Positions 42,021-51,517 of a DNA stretch of 64,000 nt are shown here, piece after piece. This DNA is from Pseudomonas cremoris (lineage in GTDB: Bacteria > Pseudomonadota > Gammaproteobacteria > Pseudomonadales > Pseudomonadaceae), in assembly GCF_014230465.1 (NCBI RefSeq), contig NZ_JAAXCY010000020.1:4524-68523 (forward strand), given 5' to 3'. Each line of letters begins with the position of its first letter. Position 1 is the stretch's first letter. The notes below the pieces were generated by a model that was not told the DNA's origin, did no database searches, and saw nothing but the letters and a program-made list of their open reading frames with translations. The position numbers were made by a program, and so were the translations under genes.

Positions 42021-43429
42021 TGCTCGGCTCCGCCGTCTGGCTGACCCTGGCGACCCTGCTGGGCCTGTGCCTGGGCTTTGCGCGGGAATGGCTGCTGGTG
42101 GCGGCCTGGGGCGCGGGGGAGCGCAGTGATGCGTTCCTGATCGCGCTGTTCTTGCCCGAGGCGCTACGCATGTCCCTCGCTGGCGGCGTGCTGAGCGCTG
42201 CCGCATTACCGTTGTACCTGGCGCGCAAGGATGGCGAGCGGTTGGACTGGCTGGCGGTGTTGTTTCCCGCGCTAATGGTGATCGCCTTGGTCACCAGCCT
42301 GTTGTTGACGCTATTGGCGCCCTGGCTGGTGCAGTTGCTCGGCCCGGGGTTGGCCGCTTCCGCCACAGCGCTGGCGGCGAGCAACCTGCAGATCGTCGCG
42401 TGGTGCGTGCCGGGCTTGATGCTGCATGCGTTGTTCAGCATTCCGTTGCAGGCCAGTGAACGCTTTGTGCTGGCGGGGCTGGGCTCGCTGCTGTTCAACC
42501 TGCCGCCGGTGACCTACCTCGCCTTGGCCGGCACTGCGACCCAACCTCACGCGCTGGCCCTGGCCTGTCTGGCCGGCAGCCTGTTGATGCCGCTCGCGAT
42601 GCTGCCGGCCGTATGGCGCCAGGGCTGGCGGCCGTGGCGTTGGCAGCTTTCATTTGCGCCCTTGCGTGAACTGGGCCAGCGCATCGGCCCGCTGTTGTTG
42701 AGCAACGGCGCCAGCCAAGGGTTGGCGTTGATCGAACGGCTGGTGGCGTCGCTACTGGGCGAAGGCGCGGTGACCTGGGTCAACCTGGCGCGCAAGCTGA
42801 TGAACCTGCCGCTGATTGCCCTGATGAGCCTCAATCAAGTGCTGCTGGGCATGATGAGCCGCCGCCAGGGCGACGAGCGCCTGGCGCTGCTCAAGCGCGG
42901 CCTGGAAACCGCCAGCGTGCTGACGCTGCCCGCCGGTGTCGGCCTGGTGGCGGCAGCGCCGAGCCTGGTGGCGTTACTGCTGCCCAAGCAATCGGCGGAC
43001 TCGCCGCTCCCGCTGCTGCTGGCCTGGTTTGCCGTGCCGCTGGTATTCGGCGCCTGGAACGCACTGCTCGCGCGCTATGCCTACGCCGCGGGCGACACGC
43101 GCCAGCCATTGCGCTGCGAACTGTTGGGTAGCCTGGTCAACGTGTTGCTGCTGGGCGCCCTGCCCTTTGTGTTCGGCCTCGCCGGCATCCCCTTGGCCGC
43201 GCTGGCCGGGGTGATCTGCACCGCACTGCTGCTGATGCACCGCCAGGCCCTGCTCGATGCGCTGCCCTGGGCGCGGCAATGGCTGCTCAGCGCCGTGCTG
43301 ATGGGCTTGGCCGCGCTGGCGCTGTTTCGCATTGCAGGCGTGTGGCTGCAACTGGGGCTGAGCACCCTGGCCGGCGCCGTGGTGTTGCTGGGGATGGGGC
43401 TGTGGCTCAAGCCATGGCGCAAGGCATGA
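42020..43429 (+). CDS. pslK: MurJ/MviN-type lipid-linked oligosaccharide flippase
   Basis: A 469-residue protein with about 14 hydrophobic spans and the MurJ-like opening LLGLCLGFAREWLLVAAWGAGERSDAFLIALFLPEALR, which moves lipid-linked Psl units across the inner membrane. ATG 42020 shares one base with the pslJ stop. The length equals P. aeruginosa PslK as I remember it. Confidence 0.86.
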   Translation: MLGSAVWLTLATLLGLCLGFAREWLLVAAWGAGERSDAFLIALFLPEALRMSLAGGVLSAAALPLYLARKDGERLDWLAVLFPALMVIALVTSLLLTLLAPWLVQLLGPGLAASATALAASNLQIVAWCVPGLMLHALFSIPLQASERFVLAGLGSLLFNLPPVTYLALAGTATQPHALALACLAGSLLMPLAMLPAVWRQGWRPWRWQLSFAPLRELGQRIGPLLLSNGASQGLALIERLVASLLGEGAVTWVNLARKLMNLPLIALMSLNQVLLGMMSRRQGDERLALLKRGLETASVLTLPAGVGLVAAAPSLVALLLPKQSADSPLPLLLAWFAVPLVFGAWNALLARYAYAAGDTRQPLRCELLGSLVNVLLLGALPFVFGLAGIPLAALAGVICTALLLMHRQALLDALPWARQWLLSAVLMGLAALALFRIAGVWLQLGLSTLAGAVVLLGMGLWLKPWRKA

Positions 43430-43451
43430 ACATTCGATCGGGAGCACGCAG

Positions 43452-44495
43452 GTGAAAAATCGCTGGATTCAAATGGACATTGCCAAAGGCATCGGCATCC
43501 TGGTGATCGTGTATGCCCACAGCTGGTTCGTGGCCACGTCACGGGAGCTGATGTACCCGATCCTGGCCTCGTTCGTGTTGCCGTTGTTCTTCTTTCTGTC
43601 CGGCGTGCTGTTCAAGCCGGAGCAACCCTTCGGCGAGATGGCGATACGCAAGGCCGACGGCCTGCTCAAGCCGTTTTTCTTCACCATGCTGGTCTACGTG
43701 ATCGTGCGCGACGTGCTACGCGGCCAACCATTGCTGCCGGACATCGGCGGCGTGCTGTACGCCTCGGTGGACACCATTCCGTGGCAGGCGCTGTGGTTCC
43801 TGCCGCACTTCTGGGTGGTGATCCTGTTCAGTTGGGCGGTACTGCGGCTGATCCAACGCCTGCCGCTGGCGGTAAATTGCGCGCTGATGGCGCTGATGCT
43901 GCTGATCGGCACCTGGATACTGCCGCTGTTCTGGCAGTTGCCGGTGACTTTCGGCGGGCAGACTTGGGTGCTGCCGGGCCTGCCGTTCAGCATCGATATC
44001 ACCCTGATCAGCAGCGCCTGTTTCATCATGGGCTACCTGCTGCGGGACTGGTTGCGCCGGCATGAAGGTTCGCTGCTGACCTTGCTGGTTGCAGCGGCGC
44101 TGTTTGCAGCCGTGTTCCTCTGGCGAGGCGACACCATGGACCTGGCGCAACGACGCTACGATCACTGGGTGTGGACCAGCCTGCTGGCAGTGATTGGCGT
44201 GTACGTGTGCTGGGCGTTGGCGCGGGTAGTCATGGTATCGGGGCTGCTGACGCGAGCGATGACCTACGTGGGCCAGTCCACCTTGATCCTGTTGATCTTC
44301 CATGGCGAAATCCAGCACAAGACCTTTGATCTGATGGAGCGCGTGGGGCTGCATCCGTTTGTGGCGGCGTGCGTTGGGCTGGTCGTGGCGGTGGTAGTGC
44401 CGTTGTTGATCGGGGAAGTGATCAAGCGTGTGGCGTTCTTGCGGTTTTTCTACTTTCCGTTTCCGGTGCGCAAACAATCTGAAGCACGCCGCTGA
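43452..44495 (+). CDS. pslL: Membrane acyltransferase (AT3 family)
   Basis: A 347-residue acyltransferase-3 protein with about ten spans. The hallmark RWIQMDIAKGIGILVIVYAHSW (about 4-25) carries the conserved His22, and VLPLFFFLSGVLFKPE follows. It probably acetylates Psl. The start is GTG 43452. It is the last psl gene here; a REPIN follows eight bases after the stop. Confidence 0.85.
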   Translation: MKNRWIQMDIAKGIGILVIVYAHSWFVATSRELMYPILASFVLPLFFFLSGVLFKPEQPFGEMAIRKADGLLKPFFFTMLVYVIVRDVLRGQPLLPDIGGVLYASVDTIPWQALWFLPHFWVVILFSWAVLRLIQRLPLAVNCALMALMLLIGTWILPLFWQLPVTFGGQTWVLPGLPFSIDITLISSACFIMGYLLRDWLRRHEGSLLTLLVAAALFAAVFLWRGDTMDLAQRRYDHWVWTSLLAVIGVYVCWALARVVMVSGLLTRAMTYVGQSTLILLIFHGEIQHKTFDLMERVGLHPFVAACVGLVVAVVVPLLIGEVIKRVAFLRFFYFPFPVRKQSEARR

Positions 44496-44502
44496 ACCCG
44501 AT

Positions 44503-44605
44503 GTGGGAGCGGGCTTGTGTGGGAGCGGGCTTGCTCGCGAACGCGGTGGATCAGTCAGCACATCGTTTGCTGACACACCGCTTTCGCGAGCAAGCCCGCT
44601 CCCAC
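44503..44605. repeat. REPIN with an extra truncated REP unit
   Basis: Full REP arms at 44519-44541 and 44583-44605 are inverted around a 41-base spacer. A partial copy of the first arm (GTGGGAGCGGGCTT, 44503-44516) stands directly before it. Same family as the element at 23738-23825. It lies between pslL and the convergent DUF4174-like gene. Confidence 0.88.
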
Positions 44606-44637
44606 ATTTGGATGTGTGCCAGGCTCGTTTATGTATT

Positions 44638-45219
44638 TCAGTCGTCGAGTTGCTGAGCAGGCTGCTTGCCCGCCTTGACCGGTTTGGCAGGCTTTCCGCC
44701 CTTGGCCGGGGCGGCCGCTGCAGGCTCAGGCTCAGCCGGCGCGGCGAGGTCTTTTTCAGCCTGGGGCATCTGGTCAATGGCGCTGAAGAATTCCTTCAAG
44801 TCGAGGGTATCCGGCGGTACGGTCTTCTCGACTTTCTTCTCGCCATCCTTGCCCACCAGGATCACCTTGGTGCCGCTGCCAGCGCCGAGCTTGAGGGCGC
44901 GGATCAGTGCGTTGGTTTCTGGCGGGGTGAGCTTCTTGGCGTCTTTGGGGTCCTTGGCGAACTTCTCGCCTTCGGCACCGATGCTGCCAAACGACACGGT
45001 GTAGAACACCATGTTGCGCTCTTCGAAGGACTGCTTGGTGGCAGGGTCTTCCAGTTGCTTCTTCAGGGTGGCCAACGTGGGGTTGCCGGAGTCGAGTTCC
45101 ACCACTACCAGCGGACGGGCTTTGCCCAGGTCCTGCTTGAGTGGGTTGATATCATCCGCGGCCAGCAACGGCCCCGTAAAAGCCATCAAGGTTGCCAGGG
45201 TCAGCGACCGGATGAGCAT
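44638..45219 (-). CDS. Exported DUF4174-like protein with Ala/Pro/Lys-rich tail
   Basis: A 193-residue protein. A signal peptide (MLIRSLTLATLMAFTGPLLA) is followed by a thioredoxin-like domain of DUF4174 type: RPLVVVELDSGNPTLATLKKQL, EERNMVFYTVSFGS, TKVILVGKDGEKK. The last 35 residues are a low-complexity Ala/Pro/Lys tail. AAGGAGGT stands six bases before ATG 45219. No function is known to me; the fold suggests a periplasmic redox or stress role. Confidence 0.7.
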   Translation of the reverse strand: MLIRSLTLATLMAFTGPLLAADDINPLKQDLGKARPLVVVELDSGNPTLATLKKQLEDPATKQSFEERNMVFYTVSFGSIGAEGEKFAKDPKDAKKLTPPETNALIRALKLGAGSGTKVILVGKDGEKKVEKTVPPDTLDLKEFFSAIDQMPQAEKDLAAPAEPEPAAAAPAKGGKPAKPVKAGKQPAQQLDD

Positions 45220-45384
45220 GCGCACCTCCTTTGAATTCCATGCAGGGTTCTTGAGTTTCATGTCTGCGACAGTCAAATTCAAGGATGATTCCTACAGCGG
45301 TTTAAGAAAGCGTAGGTCAGGACGCCCGCTACGCAAGGGGTTGGTCGGGGTCTGGGGTCATTGTTTCCACTGATTGCAGAAACA

Positions 45385-46017
45385 TCATGAGACCTTCCAG
45401 TCCGGCCAATGCCGTGCAAACACGGGGGCTACGACGGGGTCGATATCCACCTGCGCCAGCGTCTGTGTAAAGCCCGGCGCCAGCCCGCTCAACGCCTCGC
45501 GCGCCTCATCCCAACGCGACACCGCCGCCGCCATCAGGCCCAGTGCATTCGGCGCGCCATTGGGTGCAAACAGCTGCTCGGCGAACTGGTCGGCAAACAC
45601 CACCCAGGCCTGGTGCAGATAGCGTCGGGTGCCGGTGACCAATTGCGCCTGCACCGTCTCATTGACGTTGCCCAGCCAGCGTTGCGGGTAGTCGATGATG
45701 CCGATGGCCGAGTAGCAATTGGCTGCGATGTACACCATGCCGCGAATGATCTGTGCGCGGTTGCCGGCCAGCAGGTCCGAGGCGGGAAATTCCAGGCCGA
45801 GGTGAATGAGGATCGCCGCGCTTTCGGTCAGCACCTGGCCATCGGGGGTCAGCAGGGTGGGCACTTGTTTGAGGGGGTTGATGCGCGCCAATTCATCGCT
45901 GCCCTCGCCCTCGGCCCATGAAGCGGCATCTATCCGTCGCCACGGTACCGCGCAACGCTGCAGGGCGATTTCGATCATGCAGGAGCCAGAATCGTCGATG
46001 CCGTAGAGCGTATACAT
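45385..46017 (-). CDS. Glutathione S-transferase-like protein
   Basis: A 210-residue GST: the N-terminal thioredoxin-like part starts YTLYGIDDSGSCMIEIAL, has NPLKQVPTLLTPDGQVLTESAAILIHL (cis-Pro and the Glu-Ser glutathione site, about 47-73) and is followed by the helical C-terminal domain. The Ser/Cys near residue 10-13 could be catalytic. The substrate is unknown. It lies 12 bases after the acetyltransferase gene, probably co-transcribed. Confidence 0.85.
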   Translation of the reverse strand: MYTLYGIDDSGSCMIEIALQRCAVPWRRIDAASWAEGEGSDELARINPLKQVPTLLTPDGQVLTESAAILIHLGLEFPASDLLAGNRAQIIRGMVYIAANCYSAIGIIDYPQRWLGNVNETVQAQLVTGTRRYLHQAWVVFADQFAEQLFAPNGAPNALGLMAAAVSRWDEAREALSGLAPGFTQTLAQVDIDPVVAPVFARHWPDWKVS

Positions 46018-46029
46018 GGGCCCTTCCTC

Positions 46030-46608
46030 CTAGCGTTGCAGTTTGGCCTGTAGGCCGGCCTTCACCTGCGGCCATTCTGAATCGATGATGCTAAAGCGCA
46101 CCGAGTTGCGCTTGCGACCGTCGGGCATGATGCGCTCGTGACGCACGATGCCTTCTTGCACGGCGCCGAGACGCAGGATCGCGGCGCGGGATTTTTCATT
46201 GAGTTCGTCAGTGGTGAATTGCACGCGCACGCAGTCGAGCACTTCGAAAGCGTAGGTCAGCAACAGCAGCTTGGCTTCGGTGTTGATCGCGCTTTTTTGC
46301 GTGGATTGCGCCAGCCAGGTGTGACCGATCTCCAGCTTGCGATTAACCCGGTCGACTTTCCAGAACCGCGTGCTGCCGACCACCTGGCCGGTGTCGCGAC
46401 GCACGAGCGTAAACGGGATGACCGTGCCCGCATCCCGTCCGGCCAGGGCGGTGTCGATGTATTTATCGACGGTGTCCGGGCCCGGTACGTTGGTGACCTT
46501 GAGGTTCCACAGTTCGCCATCGGCCGCGGCGTCGAGCAAGGCGGCCCTGTGTTCACGTTGCAGGGGTAGCAGTTGAACCGTGGTGCCGGTCAGGGTGATC
46601 TCAGTCAT
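46030..46608 (-). CDS. GNAT-family N-acetyltransferase (RimJ/RimL-like)
   Basis: A 192-residue acetyltransferase of the RimJ/RimL type: VVGSTRFWKVDRVNRKLEIGHTWLAQS, then INTEAKLLLLTYAFEVLDCVRVQFTTDELNEKSRAAILRLGAVQEGIVR (acetyl-CoA-binding core, about 100-155). The ATG at 46608 lacks a clear ribosome binding site. It follows polB by 70 bases on the same strand. Confidence 0.82.
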   Translation of the reverse strand: MTEITLTGTTVQLLPLQREHRAALLDAAADGELWNLKVTNVPGPDTVDKYIDTALAGRDAGTVIPFTLVRRDTGQVVGSTRFWKVDRVNRKLEIGHTWLAQSTQKSAINTEAKLLLLTYAFEVLDCVRVQFTTDELNEKSRAAILRLGAVQEGIVRHERIMPDGRKRNSVRFSIIDSEWPQVKAGLQAKLQR

Positions 46609-46678
46609 GGGGGGCTGCGCCGTGGGGTGGTCGTCAGGCACAGAGAGTGCAGGCTCGCACCCAGACGAATCAAGCGTT

Positions 46679-49036
46679 TTAAAACAGCCCCATCTGCCCG
46701 CCCACCAGGGTGCTGAAATCGTCATCCACGAACGGCAGGATCGCGTCGGCCACCGGTTGCAATTGGCGGGTGACGTAGTGGTCGTAGTCGATGGGCGCTT
46801 GGCGCACTTCCAGCGGTTCCGGGCCGTTGACACTGATCACGTAGCTGATCCAGCCACCGCGCTGGTACTGGCGCGGGCGGCCCAGGCGATCGTTGTAGTC
46901 GTCGGCCAGGCGCGCGGCGCGCACGTGGGGCGGTACGTTGCGCTCGTAGTCGTCCAAACGGCGGCGCAGGCGCTTGCGGTAGATCAGCAATTCGTCGAAC
47001 TCGCCACTCACCGTGCGGCGCACGTAGTCGCGGATATAGTCCTGGTGCGGTTGGCGATGGAAGATGCGCTGGTACAGCTCCTGTTGGAATCGGCGGGCCA
47101 GGGGCGACCAGTCGCTGCGCACGGTTTCCAGGCCTTTGTAGACCATTTCTTCCGTGCCATCGCTGCGCGTCACCAAGCCGGCGTAGCGTTTTTTGCTGCC
47201 CTCCTCTGCGCCGCGAATGGTCGGCATCAGGAAGCGGCTGAAGTGGGTTTCGTATTGCAGTTCCAGCGCACTTTGCAGGCCGAATTCGGTGTGCAGATGC
47301 TCGCGCCACCAGTCGTTGACGTGCTGCACCAACGCCTGGCCGATGCGGCTGGCGTCCTCCTGGGAATGCGCGCCGCCAAGCCAGACGAAGGTGGAGTCGG
47401 TGTCGCCGTAGATCACCTCATAGCCCTTGGCCTCAACCAGCGCGCGGGTCTGGCGCATGATCTGGTGGCCACGCATCGTGATCGATGACGCCAGCCGCGT
47501 ATCGAAGAAGCGGCAACCGCTGGAGCCGAGCACACCGTAGAAGGCGTTCATGATGATCTTAAGGGCTTGGGAGAGCGGCGCGTTGTGCTCGCGCTTGGCC
47601 TCTTCGCGGCCTTCGGAAACCCGCGCGACAATCGACGGCAAGCAATGCCGGGTACGCGAAAACCGTGCGCCACGAAAGCCTTCCACCGACTCGCTGTCAT
47701 CGGGGTGCTTGAGGCCTTCGATCAGGCCCACCGGGTCGATGAGGAAGCTGCGAATGATCGACGGGTAGAGGCTTTTGTAATCCAGCACCAGCACCGACTC
47801 GTAGAGGCCGGGGCGCGAGTCCATGACAAAACCGCCGGGGCTGGCCTGGGGCGGCTTGTCTCCCAGGTTCGGCGCGACGAAGCCCTGGCGGTGCATCAGC
47901 GGCATATACAGGTGAGTGAATGCTGCTACGGAACCGCCGTTGCGATCCGCCGGCAGCCCGGTGACGCTGGCCCGTTCCAGCAGGAACTTGAGCAGCTCGG
48001 TCTTGGCAAAAATCCGCGTGACCAGCTCGCAGTCCTTGAGGTTGTAGCGCGCCAGGGCGGGCTTGTCCTCGGCGAACATGCGGTTGATTTCGTCCATGCG
48101 CTGGTACGGCGTGGAGATGTCCTTGCCTTCGCCCAGCAGGGTTTGCGCGACGTTTTCCAGGCTGAAGGATTCGAAACTCCAGGTGGCCGAACGCAGGGCT
48201 TCGATACCGTCGATGATCAAGCGCCCTGCCGCGGCGGCGAAGTAGTGATTACGGCTGCCGTGTTCGCGCCAGGTCATGGCTTCGCCGCCACGACCCAGTA
48301 TCAGTGGCACGTTGAGGCGCTGGGCATGTTCGTGGAGTACACGCAGGTCAAACTGCACGACGTTCCAGCCGATGATCGCGTCGGGGTCAAAGGTGGCAAC
48401 CCACTGGTTGAGGCGTTCGAGCAGTTGGGCGCGGGTGTCGCAGTAGTCGAGCTTGAAGTCGACGGCGCAGGGTTTGTTCGGCGGGCCGAGCATGTACACC
48501 TGGCGCTCGCCGCAGCCTTCAAGGGCGATGGAATACAGGTCGCCCTGGGCGGTGGTCTCGATGTCGAGGGACACCAGTTTCAGCGGCGGGCGGTATTCGG
48601 GCGCGGGTTTCATCTGCGCCTCCACCAGTGTGCCGTCGGCGTCCGGGGTGCCGCCGAACCATACGGGGGCGGTGATAAAGCGCTCCATCATGTAGCGCTC
48701 CGGCGGGCGCACATCGCCTTCGTAGACATCCACGCCGGCAGCGCGCAGGCGTTTTTCCACGTCCATCAACTGGCGGTGCTGTCGGGTATAAAGACCCAGG
48801 ACGGGACGGTGATGGAAATCGCAGAGCTGCAACGGGCGCAGTTCGATATCGCGCTCGCCCTTGAGCAACCAGTCCAATGGCTTGCGGTGGGCCTCGGGGA
48901 TAAACACCACGGAGGTCTGCATGGGGAGGCGGATAAACCGGGGGCCGTGGTCGGTCGCCAGCCAGAAGCTGACCTCCGTGCCCGACGGGGTGTCGCGCCA
49001 ATGCCGGGTCAGGACAAAACCCTGCTGTAAATCCAC
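46679..49036 (-). CDS. polB: DNA polymerase II (family B)
   Basis: A 785-residue family-B polymerase. The 3'-5' exonuclease motif is [12 protein letters not shown] (about 154-165). Polymerase motif A is [14 protein letters not shown] (about 420), motif B is [17 protein letters not shown], and motif C is [14 protein letters not shown]. The length is normal for E. coli Pol II. It acts in restart and translesion synthesis under damage. The start is GTG 49036 with GAGG about eight bases upstream; no LexA box was evident to me in the 206-base gap upstream. Confidence 0.93.
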   Translation of the reverse strand: MDLQQGFVLTRHWRDTPSGTEVSFWLATDHGPRFIRLPMQTSVVFIPEAHRKPLDWLLKGERDIELRPLQLCDFHHRPVLGLYTRQHRQLMDVEKRLRAAGVDVYEGDVRPPERYMMERFITAPVWFGGTPDADGTLVEAQMKPAPEYRPPLKLVSLDIETTAQGDLYSIALEGCGERQVYMLGPPNKPCAVDFKLDYCDTRAQLLERLNQWVATFDPDAIIGWNVVQFDLRVLHEHAQRLNVPLILGRGGEAMTWREHGSRNHYFAAAAGRLIIDGIEALRSATWSFESFSLENVAQTLLGEGKDISTPYQRMDEINRMFAEDKPALARYNLKDCELVTRIFAKTELLKFLLERASVTGLPADRNGGSVAAFTHLYMPLMHRQGFVAPNLGDKPPQASPGGFVMDSRPGLYESVLVLDYKSLYPSIIRSFLIDPVGLIEGLKHPDDSESVEGFRGARFSRTRHCLPSIVARVSEGREEAKREHNAPLSQALKIIMNAFYGVLGSSGCRFFDTRLASSITMRGHQIMRQTRALVEAKGYEVIYGDTDSTFVWLGGAHSQEDASRIGQALVQHVNDWWREHLHTEFGLQSALELQYETHFSRFLMPTIRGAEEGSKKRYAGLVTRSDGTEEMVYKGLETVRSDWSPLARRFQQELYQRIFHRQPHQDYIRDYVRRTVSGEFDELLIYRKRLRRRLDDYERNVPPHVRAARLADDYNDRLGRPRQYQRGGWISYVISVNGPEPLEVRQAPIDYDHYVTRQLQPVADAILPFVDDDFSTLVGGQMGLF

Positions 49037-49135
49037 CGTACCGCACCTCAGGAATCGCTTTCAGGGCGTGATTCTACTCGGCATCCGTGCAAAAGCGGCA
49101 CGCAGACTGCAATCTCATAAATTTGTTGCAAAACA

Positions 49136-49156
49136 TTAATCGTAATCACTATCATT
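49136..49156. promoter_or_regulatory. Fur box upstream of a TonB-dependent receptor
   Basis: TTAATCGTAATCACTATCATT (reverse AATGATAGTGATTACGATTAA) is a good match to the Fur consensus, 87 bases before the receptor start at 49243. Confidence 0.6.
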
Positions 49157-49242
49157 TGCGCCGGAGTCGTATCCGCGCAGCGAGGACGCGCAACGTTTGT
49201 TGCCCTATTCCTCACTTTGACGGTTCGCCGTCAGGATCGACC

Positions 49243-51477
49243 ATGCCCACCCGTATTCCATTCGCTGTGCCGTTTCGCCCGACCCTGCTCGCCCTTTGCT
49301 GCTCCCTGAGCCTCGCCGCTCACGCCGCAACCCCAGTCACCCCGCAGGATGCGAACAACAGTCAGGACGGCAATACTCTGGAATTGGGCGCCACCAACAT
49401 CAACGCCGATGCCCCCGCGCCGAGCGCCCTGCCCCCTGCGTACGCCGGCGGCCAGGTGGCACGCGGTGGCCAGTTGGGTGTGCTGGGCAACCAGGACATC
49501 ATGGACGTGCCCTTCAGCATGTCCTCCTACACCGAGAAGTTGATCCGCGACCAACAGGCCGAAACGATCGGTGACGTGTTGCTCAACGATTCTTCCGTGC
49601 GCCAGGCTTCGGGCTATGCCAACCAGTCGCAAGCCTTCGTGATTCGCGGGCTTCCGCTGAATGGCGACGATATTTCGCTGAATGGTTTGTACGGCATCCT
49701 GCCGCGCCAGCTGATGTCTACCGACGCCCTGGAACGCGTTGAGGTGTTCAAGGGCCCCAACGCCTTTATCAACGGCGTGACCCCAGGCGGTTCAGGCATC
49801 GGCGGCGGCGTGAACCTGCAACCCAAGCGTGCCGATGACGTGCCATTGCGCCGTTTCAGCACCGATATCAGCAACGATGGCCGGATTGGCGAGCACCTGG
49901 ATATCGGCCAGCGCTTTGGCGAAGACAACCGCTTTGGCGCGCGGGTGAATATTTCCCAGCGCGAAGGCGACACCGGCGTGGACGACGAGAGCCAGCGCTC
50001 CAAGCTGTTTTCGGTGGGCCTGGATTATCGCGGCGATGCGCTGCGGGTGTCGGGTGACTTTGTGTATCAGAAGCAGCAGGTCAACGGCGGGCGTAATTCG
50101 GTATTTCTGGGGTCTGGTTTGACCAGCATCCCCAAAGCCCCCTCGGCCGACACCAACTACGCCCCAAAATGGGCCACCACCAGCCTCGAAGACACCTTCG
50201 GCATGCTGCGTGGCGAGTACGACCTCAATGACAACTGGACTGCGTATGTTGCAGGCGGCGCCAAGCACACCAACGAGATCGGCCGGTACTCGTCGACCAC
50301 TGTGAATGACAACGCAGGCAATGCCACCGTGACCGGCTCGCGTATCGCCCACCAAGAAGACAACACCAGCCTGATGGCCGGCCTCAACGGCAAGTTCCAG
50401 ACCGGCGCGGTCAGCCACAAGCTGAACTTCGGCTTGACCGGCATCTGGACCCATGCGCGCAACGCCTATGACTTCGACTTCACCGGGCACGCGAGCAACA
50501 TCTACAACCCGGTGGATGTCGCTGAACCGGTCAAAGGCAGTTCCACCGGCGGCGACATGAATGACCCGGGCATCACCGCCAAGACCTTCGCCCGCAGCGC
50601 AGCCGTGTCGGACACCTTCGGCTTCATGGACGACCGCTTGCTGTTCACCGCCGGCCTGCGTCGCCAGGAACTGGTGGTGCAGGGTTACGCCTATGGCACC
50701 GGCGAACGTAACGCCAACTACGACAAGTCGATCACCACGCCGGTATACGGCCTGGTGTTCAAGCCGTGGGACCACGTGTCGTTCTACGCCAACCGCATCG
50801 AGGGCCTGGCTTCAGGGCCGACGGCGCCAGAGACAGCAGCCAATGGCAGCCAATTGACCAACCACGGCCAGACCTACGCCCCTGCCCGCTCGAAACAGAC
50901 CGAGGCCGGCGTCAAGGTCGATATGGGCAGCTACGGCGCAACGCTTGGGGTGTATCGCATTGAGCAACCGACCCAGGGTTATTCACAGTTGAATGCGGAC
51001 AACAGCACGACGTATGTATTCCAGGGTAACCAGGTCAACAAGGGCGTAGAGCTCAACGTCTTCGGTGAACCGTTGCCAGGCCTGCGCCTACTGGGTGGCG
51101 CGACGGTTATTCATACTGAAGTCAGCGGCACCGCCGGCGGCGCCAACGACGGCAACCGCGCCATTGGCGTGCCGACATTCCAGCTTAACGCCGGGGTGGA
51201 TTGGGATGTGCCAGGCCTGCAAGGTGTCAGCGTCAACGGGCGCATGCTGCGCACCGGCGGCCAGTACGCGGACGCGGCCAACAACCTGAGCCTGCCGACC
51301 TGGAACCGCTTCGATGTGGGTGCACGCTACACCTTCAAAGTGGAACAACGTGACGTCACCCTGGGCGCTGCCGTGGAGAACGTCGCCAACACCAAGTACT
51401 GGGAATCGGCGCTGGGTGGCTATTTGACCCAGGGCGATCCACGTGTGGCCAAGCTGTCGGCGACGGTGGACTTTTGA
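49243..51477 (+). CDS. TonB-dependent siderophore receptor (no signalling domain)
   Basis: A 744-residue receptor: signal peptide to about residue 28 (LLALCCSLSLAAHA), then directly the plug (MDVPFSMSSYTEKLIRDQQAETIGDVLLNDSSVRQASGYANQSQAFVIRGL, about 85-220) and barrel ending AKLSATVDF. There is no STN domain and no sigma or anti-sigma partner, so it is a plain iron-regulated transporter under the Fur box at 49136. The ligand is not readable; the plug resembles catecholate/hydroxamate receptors of Pseudomonas. AGGA lies six bases before ATG 49243. Confidence 0.85.
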   Translation: MPTRIPFAVPFRPTLLALCCSLSLAAHAATPVTPQDANNSQDGNTLELGATNINADAPAPSALPPAYAGGQVARGGQLGVLGNQDIMDVPFSMSSYTEKLIRDQQAETIGDVLLNDSSVRQASGYANQSQAFVIRGLPLNGDDISLNGLYGILPRQLMSTDALERVEVFKGPNAFINGVTPGGSGIGGGVNLQPKRADDVPLRRFSTDISNDGRIGEHLDIGQRFGEDNRFGARVNISQREGDTGVDDESQRSKLFSVGLDYRGDALRVSGDFVYQKQQVNGGRNSVFLGSGLTSIPKAPSADTNYAPKWATTSLEDTFGMLRGEYDLNDNWTAYVAGGAKHTNEIGRYSSTTVNDNAGNATVTGSRIAHQEDNTSLMAGLNGKFQTGAVSHKLNFGLTGIWTHARNAYDFDFTGHASNIYNPVDVAEPVKGSSTGGDMNDPGITAKTFARSAAVSDTFGFMDDRLLFTAGLRRQELVVQGYAYGTGERNANYDKSITTPVYGLVFKPWDHVSFYANRIEGLASGPTAPETAANGSQLTNHGQTYAPARSKQTEAGVKVDMGSYGATLGVYRIEQPTQGYSQLNADNSTTYVFQGNQVNKGVELNVFGEPLPGLRLLGGATVIHTEVSGTAGGANDGNRAIGVPTFQLNAGVDWDVPGLQGVSVNGRMLRTGGQYADAANNLSLPTWNRFDVGARYTFKVEQRDVTLGAAVENVANTKYWESALGGYLTQGDPRVAKLSATVDF

Positions 51478-51483
51478 TCAACG

Positions 51484-51511
51484 GCGGGTGGCGGCGATGG
51501 CTGCCACCCGC
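51484..51511. terminator. GC-rich hairpin between convergent receptor genes
   Basis: GCGGGTGGCGGC and GCTGCCACCCGC pair (one G-U) around a GATG loop, just past one receptor stop and seven bases before the other. No T-run follows, so termination efficiency is uncertain. Confidence 0.5.
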
Positions 51512-51517
51512 TGCGGG

